DNA from: Saprospiraceae bacterium
GTDB taxonomy: Bacteria; Bacteroidota; Bacteroidia; Chitinophagales; Saprospiraceae
NCBI GenBank assembly: GCA_012031785.1
Contig: JAAUTG010000003.1
Location: forward strand, 1-54,775
Direction: 5' to 3'
DNA length: 54,775 bases
Below the pieces are notes generated by a model, which was not told the origin of the DNA, did not search any database, and saw nothing but the letters and a program-made list of their open reading frames with translations. Numbering within the stretch: the first letter of the stretch is position 1; every line of letters begins with the position of its first letter. The position numbers and the translations under genes are program-made. Below are positions 49,265-54,775 of the stretch, in pieces.

Positions 49265-49272
49265 TATCTTTG
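49265..49272 (+). promoter_or_regulatory. -7 element TATCTTTG of the PhoD-like gene
   Basis: Exact TAnnTTTG; the ATG at 49295 is 22 nt downstream. No -33 TTG seen. Confidence 0.5.
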
Positions 49273-49294
49273 AGGCTAAAATAAATTCATTCCG

Positions 49295-50637
49295 ATGAAA
49301 AGATGATGATGCTTTTAGCATTTAGCCTCTACCTAGTAAGTGGCATGACGCAAGCTACTAAATTACAATCTGGTCCAATGGTTGGTTACTCTGAAATGCG
49401 CGAAGTGTTGCTTTGGGCACAGACCAAAGAACCAGCAAAAGTTCAATTTTCTTACTGGGAAGTGGGAAAAACCGCCAAAGAAGGCTTCAAAACAGCAAGT
49501 GTACAGACAAATGCAGAAACAGTGTTCACTGCAAAATTAGTGGCAGACCGAGTAGAGCCAAGCAAAAAGTACCAATACCAACTATTCATCAACGATGTGG
49601 CAGTTAATTTAACCTATCCCACAACGTTTCAAACTCAAAACATTTGGCAATTTCGCACTGACCCACCAAATTTTAAAGTGGCATTAGGTAGTTGTACTTA
49701 TGTAAATGAAGAACCTTACGACCGTCCAGGTACACCGTATGGCGGCGAATATCATATATTTGAAAATATTGCCAAACAGCAACCAGACCTGATGATTTGG
49801 CTAGGCGATAACACTTACTTGCGAGAATCTGATTGGTACAGTTGGAAGGGAATTACTCACCGCTACACGCACACGCGCTCCCGGCCTGAAATGCAGCCGC
49901 TGTTGGCTTCCACACATCACTACGCGATTTGGGATGACCACGACTTCGGTCCTAATGATTCTGACCGTAGTTTTATTCATAAAGACAAGACACTCAAAGC
50001 TTTTGATCTTTTTTGGGGCAACCCTAGCTGTGGTATTCCACAAGCACCAGGCGGCAACACGTCCTATTTTCATTGGGCAGATATGGATTTCTTCCTACTA
50101 GATGACCGTTCGTTCAGAAGTCCAAACACTTGTAAAACTTGTACACCCGAGATATTGGGCAAGGCACAGACAGACTGGCTAATTGATGCTTTAACTGCAA
50201 GCCGCGCCCCATTTAAGTTCGTAGCTATTGGTGGACAAGTGCTAAATTCTGCAACGGTCTATGAAAACTACATTCATCATCACCAACCAGAACGCGATTA
50301 TTTGTTGAAGCGCATTGAAGAAGAAGGCATCCGCAACGTGATTTTTTTGACGGGCGATAGACACCACACGGAGCTAAGTAAGCTGGTAAACCGTGCTGGA
50401 AATGCAGTTTATGACTTTACAGTCTCTCCATTAACTTCAGGTGCAGCCAACAACGTGACAGAAACTAACACAAACCGTGTTTCTAATACATTTGTTAATG
50501 TACGTAATTTTGGAACCTTAGAGATATTTGGTACAAGAACTGCTCGTCAGCTCAAAATGAGTATTTTTGATAGCAATGGTAAGGAGATATGGTCACAAAC
50601 GATTGCTTCTGAAGTAGCTAGACAGGGTAATCAATAA
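49295..50637 (+). CDS. PhoD-like metallophosphatase (probable indel at start)
   Basis: 447 residues with the repaired start. Open frame from 49303 (MMMLLAFSLYLVSGMTQA). The ATG at 49295 reads MKR-stop; adding one A to AAAA at 49298-49301 gives MKKMMMLLAFSLYLVSGMTQ, a normal signal peptide. A PhoD N-terminal beta domain is followed by a calcineurin-like core: LGSCTYVN, MIWLGDNTY (metal site), YAIWDDHDFGPNDSDRSF, FLTGDRHHTELSK. This fits alkaline phosphatase D phosphodiesterases, exported to the periplasm or outside. It ends in a strong hairpin. Confidence 0.88.
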
Positions 50638-50647
50638 ATTTAGTTGT

Positions 50648-50693
50648 TTTCGGTATTGTCTCGAATTTTTGTTAATTCGGGGCAATACCGAAA
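50648..50693. terminator. Bidirectional terminator between PhoD and the PUR gene
   Basis: A 20-bp stem (50648-50667 with 50674-50693) with two G-T type mismatches, starting TTTCGGTATTG; 6-nt T-rich loop, with AACAAAAAT after it. It ends the convergent pair. Confidence 0.85.
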
Positions 50694-50717
50694 CAAAAAT
50701 AGCTGATGGCCAAGTGT

Positions 50718-51107
50718 TTACCAAGTCATATCGTCGTCTTCATTCAGGATGTTACGCGGTTCAGGCTTTTGTTGGTCTTCCTCCAAATCGTCTTCCTCTT
50801 CGTCATACTCGTACTCATCGTGGCGACGAGTAAACTCATCATAGTCGTAGTCAGGCATTAAGTCATTTTTTACATGGTTTATCACATCTTCCAATCCTAG
50901 TAAAAAACGATTGAAGTCTTCTTTGTACAGGAAAATTTTGTGCCGTTCGTAACCTTCCCCATTAAATTTCTTAGTACTCTCAGTCAAGGTTAAATAAAAG
51001 TCATCGCCTTTGGTTCGTCGAACGTCAAAAAAGTACGTCCTTCGCTTCCCTGCCCTTACCTTTTTTGAGTACACACTCACAAATTTCGAGTTTCTCCCGT
51101 TATCCAC
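50718..51107 (-). CDS. PUR-family nucleic-acid-binding protein (DUF3276)
   Basis: 129 residues. The PUR-alpha-like repeat reads KFVSVYSKKVRAGKRRTYFF, DVRRTKGDDFYLTLTES, then HKIFLYKEDFNRFLLGLEDV. A Tyr/Asp-rich acidic tail follows from about residue 85. PUR proteins bind single-stranded DNA or RNA; this short family is found mainly in Bacteroidota, and in some members is tied to stress or gene control. The start at 51107 (MDNGRNSKFVS) is the only plausible ATG. Confidence 0.88.
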   Translation of the reverse strand: MDNGRNSKFVSVYSKKVRAGKRRTYFFDVRRTKGDDFYLTLTESTKKFNGEGYERHKIFLYKEDFNRFLLGLEDVINHVKNDLMPDYDYDEFTRRHDEYEYDEEEDDLEEDQQKPEPRNILNEDDDMTW

Positions 51108-51566
51108 AATGTACTATTTTATTGAAAATTATATTTTCCAGCACAAATGTAATCTTAAAAAGATAAAGCAGACTTTAAAAGAAGAAGATTTTGTGTTCTT
51201 ACCTATATTTTATGACATGATAGCTGGCTGAAAATGGTCTAATGTCAATAGGGGGTAAAGGATATTAGGCAATTTACCACTTGCCAGTCGCTGTTTGCCT
51301 AAATACAAACCTAAATACACTGAAACGTTTGAATTAATACTTACCACTAGCCTTTGAAATAAGCGAAAAGCGAATGAGCAATACTCGACTGTGTGATAAG
51401 AAAGGTTCTGTATTCCATTTTTAAGATCGGTCAAAAAATGGAAATTAATTTAATTATTTGAGGTCGAATTTGTAAAACCTTACTTGCGTCAAAAGTACGG
51501 ATGAACCAAAGTTTTTTTATTATTTGAAAACAAAAAACCTTCAAATTCCTTGTATTAAAAAATAAG
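51108..51566. other. Divergent spacer with short inverted repeat
   Basis: 459 bp between the PUR and STAS-like genes. One inverted repeat TTAGGCAA (51265-51272) and TTGCCTAA (51295-51302), 22-nt loop, similar in style to the nested elements but without the core. No coding frame and no clear -7 box. Confidence 0.5.
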
Positions 51567-51947
51567 ATGATGAATTCTTACGCAATTGTGGATGATTCTG
51601 CTTTTCCAGAAGTAGTGATTACTTTTACAGGTGAAAAAGCAGATGATGATAATTTTACGAAATACCTTCAGGACGTATTGGCTTTATACGATAGAAAAGA
51701 ACCGCTCATGCTCATTTTTGATGCTACTACTGCCACTACACCTAACGTGAAATATCAGAAACAGCAGGCAGATTGGCTAAAAGATCAAAAAGATTTGATG
51801 CAAACTTACTGTAAAGGTACTGCTTACGTGATTCCTAATCCAATTATTAGAACGGTGCTAAAAGGAATTTTTGTATTCCAAACGCAGCCCGTTCCCTACA
51901 AAGTGGTCAAAACCTTAGAGGAAGCGCGAGCATGGTTTGCCACTTAA
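51567..51947 (+). CDS. STAS-like small protein (possible)
   Basis: 126 residues, alternating strands and helices: EVVITFTGEKADDDNFTKYL, PLMLIFDATTATTPN, then the distinctive KQQADWLKDQKDLMQTYC and AYVIPNPIIRTVLKGIF. This resembles STAS/SpoIIAA-like proteins seen in Bacteroidota, which form a small regulatory or structural fold. No active-site Ser is obvious. The match is by impression, so the assignment is tentative. The frame is intact and single. Confidence 0.5.
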   Translation: MMNSYAIVDDSAFPEVVITFTGEKADDDNFTKYLQDVLALYDRKEPLMLIFDATTATTPNVKYQKQQADWLKDQKDLMQTYCKGTAYVIPNPIIRTVLKGIFVFQTQPVPYKVVKTLEEARAWFAT

Positions 51948-52226
51948 TCAATTAGAAACAAGCGTTACTCATTTTCTGATTATCAATTGGAATACCTCAG
52001 CACATTAGCTCACTAGTGCTTACTGCAATTCGTCGTTTTTTTGGCAAAATATGATTTTGGAAAGTAGAATGTTCCAAAAAACACAATACTTTTGGCATTG
52101 TCTTTAGTGTGGAGCTTGTAGTTTAGATGTATTTAAAATGGTAAGGAAATAACCAAATTTAATCTCCATTAAATTATTCCAAACTACTTTACATCAAAGC
52201 AAGCTATTTATCCAATATCTTGAATT

Positions 52227-53287
52227 ATGCAACAAGACAGCCAAAAACAATGTCAGAACTGCCAATCATGTAGCCCTAGCCATAGTAAATTTTGTTTGTA
52301 CTGTGGACAGAAATACGCGCTACGTTTGGTATCCTTACAGGCACTGGTGGGAGAATTGTTGCAGCATTATTTTGAATGTGGACTCCAAATTGATTCGCAC
52401 TTTAGGCGCACTGTTCCAGCCTGGAAAATTAACTACTGCCTACTTTAATGGTCAGCACCAGAAATATATCACGCCTATTCGATTGCTCTTGCTTGTGTTA
52501 TTTTTCTTTGTTCCGCTTTTGAGCTATCGGATAAGTAAGGATATGAACACAAAAAAAGATTCAAACGCTCTTGAAGCAACATGGGAAACCTACCAACTCA
52601 AGGTAAAAATGGATTCCATTAAACAAGTTACTGTTAAAAAATTCAAAGATTCACTCGCCACTACTACTGTTTTAGATACTTTTTTGCGTCTTGCCCAGTT
52701 GGAAAAAGATACGCTCTTCAAGGATAGTATGAATTTGATGGTAGATATTTCTATACAAGGTAGAGAAATTGCGGTTAAAGATATTTTTGAACTTACCCCT
52801 AGCGAGATAGCCGAAAAATATGCAGAAGATGATTTCTGGAAAAGGCTTTCGTCGCGGCAATTCGCTAAAGTGATGCAGGCTTTCTTGGCGGGTGGTACTG
52901 GTAGTATAGCTTCGTTTGCTATCAAACAACTCACGCCGCTTATGCTGTTGGCGATTCCTTTTTTTGCGCTGTTTTTAAAATTGCTTTACATTCGCCGCAA
53001 ACGTTACTATATTGAGCATTTGGTATTCATGTTGCATATTAATGCTTTTCTTTTTTTTCTCTCTTTTATTGCTACTTTTGAGTGAAGGTATCTTCCAAAA
53101 AACCTTATGGTTAAGCGTTTTAATACAAGTGATGTTGGTCGTTTATTTCATCATAGCCATAAAAAAATTTTATCAACAATTTTGGTGGAAAACTCTTGTG
53201 AAATTTTTTATTGCTGTTATTGGCTATATTTTTGTCCTGTCTATTGCCGCCTTTTTCGTGGTTTTGGCAGGTGTCATGCTGTTTTAA
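52227..53287 (+). CDS. DUF3667 zinc-ribbon membrane protein (two indels)
   Basis: 352 residues after repair. An N-terminal zinc ribbon (CQNCQSCSPSHSKFCLYCGQ) is followed by NVDSKLIRTLGALFQPGKL and a QKYITPIRLLLLVLFFFVPL segment typical of DUF3667, then a polar loop and four C-terminal membrane segments. Function unknown; inner membrane. Two T runs have one T too many: 52370-52373 (repair gives HYLNVDSKLIRT) and 53051-53058 (repair gives FLFFSLLLLLLSEGIFQ). Without these fixes the gene appears as three fragments. It starts gatB's neighbourhood, with a 12-bp gap. Confidence 0.8.
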
Positions 53288-53299
53288 AGATAAAGAATA

Positions 53300-54747
53300 A
53301 TGAGTAAATACGACAAATACGAAACAGTGATTGGTTTGGAAACGCACGTACAGTTGGCTACCCAAAGTAAAGCCTTTTGTAGTGATGCCACAGCTTTTGG
53401 TGCGCCACCGAATACACAAATTAGTGTTATTTCGCTGGCTTATCCTGGCACTTTACCAAAAGTAAACACCAAACAAATTGAATTTGCAGTGCGTTTGGGC
53501 TTGGCGTTGGGATGTGACATCAATTTGGAAAATCGTTTTGATAGAAAAAATTATTTCTATGCCGATTTGCCAAAAGGTTATCAAATCACACAAGACCGTC
53601 TGCCAATCTGTGTAGGTGGTGCCCTTACCATAAGAGTGAATCAAAGCCTTAAAACGGTGCGTATTCATCATATTCATCTTGAAGAAGACGCTGGAAAATC
53701 AATACATGACCTAGAAGATACTCATTCTTTAATTGACTTAAATCGTGCTGGAACGCCACTTTTGGAGATTGTTTCAGAGCCAGATTTACGTTTTGCCGAC
53801 GAAGTGGATGCCTTTATGACTACTATGCGTCAGTTGGTTCGTTATTTAGAAGTTTCTGATGGCAACATGGAGCAGGGGTCGTTGCGCTGCGACTGCAACG
53901 TGTCTGTACGCTTGAAAGGGCTGAAAAACTGGGTAATCGCTGTGAAATCAAGAACTTAAATTCTATGCGCTTTGCTAGACGTGCTATTGAGTTTGAAGTG
54001 AAACGACAAATTGATATTTTGGAAGCGGGAGGAAAAATTTCCCAACAAACGCTTCATTTTGACCCTATTTCAGGAGAGACTTCGCCTTTGCGAGACAAGG
54101 AAAATGCCCATGATTACCGCTATTTTCCAGACCCTGACTTACCGCCGTTGATACTCACAAAAGATTATGTACAGCAAATTGGTAGCCAACTACCAATGCT
54201 GCCTTGGCAACTTTATGACATTTTTACTAACGACTATCAACTTTCTGATTACGATGCAACGCTATTGACGGAGGAAAAATCAATGGCATACTTTTTTTTG
54301 GATTTGGCACAGACTACACCACACTATAAAGCAGCCGCTAATTTGTTGATTAATAAGGTGATTCCTTATTTAAAAGAACAGCAACTAGTAATAACCGCAT
54401 TTCCTTTATCATTATCGGTTTTAGCAGATTTTATTGAATTAATACAAACTGAAAAAATAAGCACTAGCACTGCGTACAACCAGCTTTTTCCAGCCATGTT
54501 GGAGCAACCTCATATTTTGCCCGTTCAATTAGCAGAACAATTACAACTCTTACAAAGTAGTGATGATGATTTGTTGCTTAGTTTGATTGCACAAATAATA
54601 GCTGATAACTCTGAAAAAGTAAAAGCCTATCAAAAAGGGAAAAAAGGATTAATTGGCTTTTTTATGGGAGAGTTGATGAAACTTTCTAAAGGACAAGCCA
54701 ATCCTAAAGAGGCACAAAAACTTTTGGAAGAAGCATTGAAAGCATAG
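53300..54747 (+). CDS. gatB: Aspartyl/glutamyl-tRNA amidotransferase subunit B (one indel)
   Basis: 482 residues after repair. With GatA and GatC it converts Glu-tRNA(Gln) or Asp-tRNA(Asn) to the amide form. Motifs: VIGLETHVQLATQSKAFC, NRKNYFYADLPKGYQIT, GSLRCDCNVSVR and, after the break, LNSMRFARRAIEFEVKRQ then ENAHDYRYFPDPDLPPL, ending in the GatB/YqeY helical tail. The frame stops at TAA 53957-53959; adding one G to the run at 53918-53920 gives RLKGAEKLGNRCEIKNLNSM. An essential gene with one homopolymer fault points to a base-call error. It follows the DUF3667 gene by 12 bp. Confidence 0.95.
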
Positions 54748-54775
54748 ACCTAATTAGCATTGGTTTGTAAAAACA

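Noticed and set aside
1-54775. CRISPR array, prophage, integrative element or secondary-metabolite cluster
   Set aside because: No regularly spaced direct repeats, no integrase, transposase, capsid or terminase, and no NRPS/PKS or precursor-peptide genes were seen; the radical SAM/SPASM and ATP-grasp genes are far apart.

Overview
The window is a chromosomal segment of a member of the phylum Bacteroidota, most probably a free-living Saprospiria-type bacterium; the phylum is well supported, the class is a guess. The evidence is a T9SS-type C-terminal sorting domain, two PorE-like TPR/PD40/OmpA proteins, DUF4270, DUF3276 (PUR), DUF5916 and DUF3667 proteins, a YpdA-type reductase, AT-rich spacers without Shine-Dalgarno signals, and the Bacteroidota -7 promoter element TAnnTTTG in front of many genes. 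There is no tRNA, rRNA, CRISPR array, transposase, integrase or phage gene.

Layout. 1-5.5 kb: end of a coiled-coil protein, an orphan ParA-like ATPase with a small partner, a Rieske lipoprotein, RluE-like pseudouridine synthase and a GH13 branching-enzyme-like protein. 5.5-12.6 kb: GT2 glycosyltransferase, folD, secG, an ALDH7-type dehydrogenase, a radical SAM/SPASM protein and an MtfA-like protein without its second zinc histidine. 12.7-24.4 kb: PorE-like protein 1, a CBM9/DUF5916 outer-membrane protein, a GNAT-nitrilase fusion, MscS, a zinc-less DksA-like protein with a PepSY-like partner (both with acidic tails), a SET-domain protein and a BamA/TamA-type barrel. 24.5-39.5 kb: YpdA-like reductase, the DUF1800-DUF1501 pair, tadA, an SSS symporter, a thiolase, a large T9SS-exported metallopeptidase, a GNAT, and a fasciclin lipoprotein beside an outer-membrane barrel. 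40-54.7 kb: aminotransferase class IV, PorE-like protein 2 with DoxX, rsgA, ATP-grasp, YceI, pdxH, DUF4270, PhoD, PUR, a STAS-like protein, DUF3667 and gatB.

Two features run across the window. First, about 20 genes, including housekeeping folD and gatB, are broken by single-base indels, mostly in homopolymer runs. Correcting each indel restores one continuous family-like protein whose length is an exact multiple of three, so these look like assembly or read errors rather than pseudogenes. Such genes are listed here as single CDS with the indel position given. Second, the spacers hold a dispersed family of roughly 80-130 bp nested inverted repeats. Several share a core close to GCTATTTGCTTTTTAAAA. 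They are the best candidate here for something undescribed.

Gene cooperation is modest. Likely transcription units are ParA with its partner, the DksA-like and PepSY-like pair, DUF1800-DUF1501, PorE-like 2 with doxX, and the fasciclin/barrel pair. Convergent gene ends usually carry strong bidirectional hairpin terminators.
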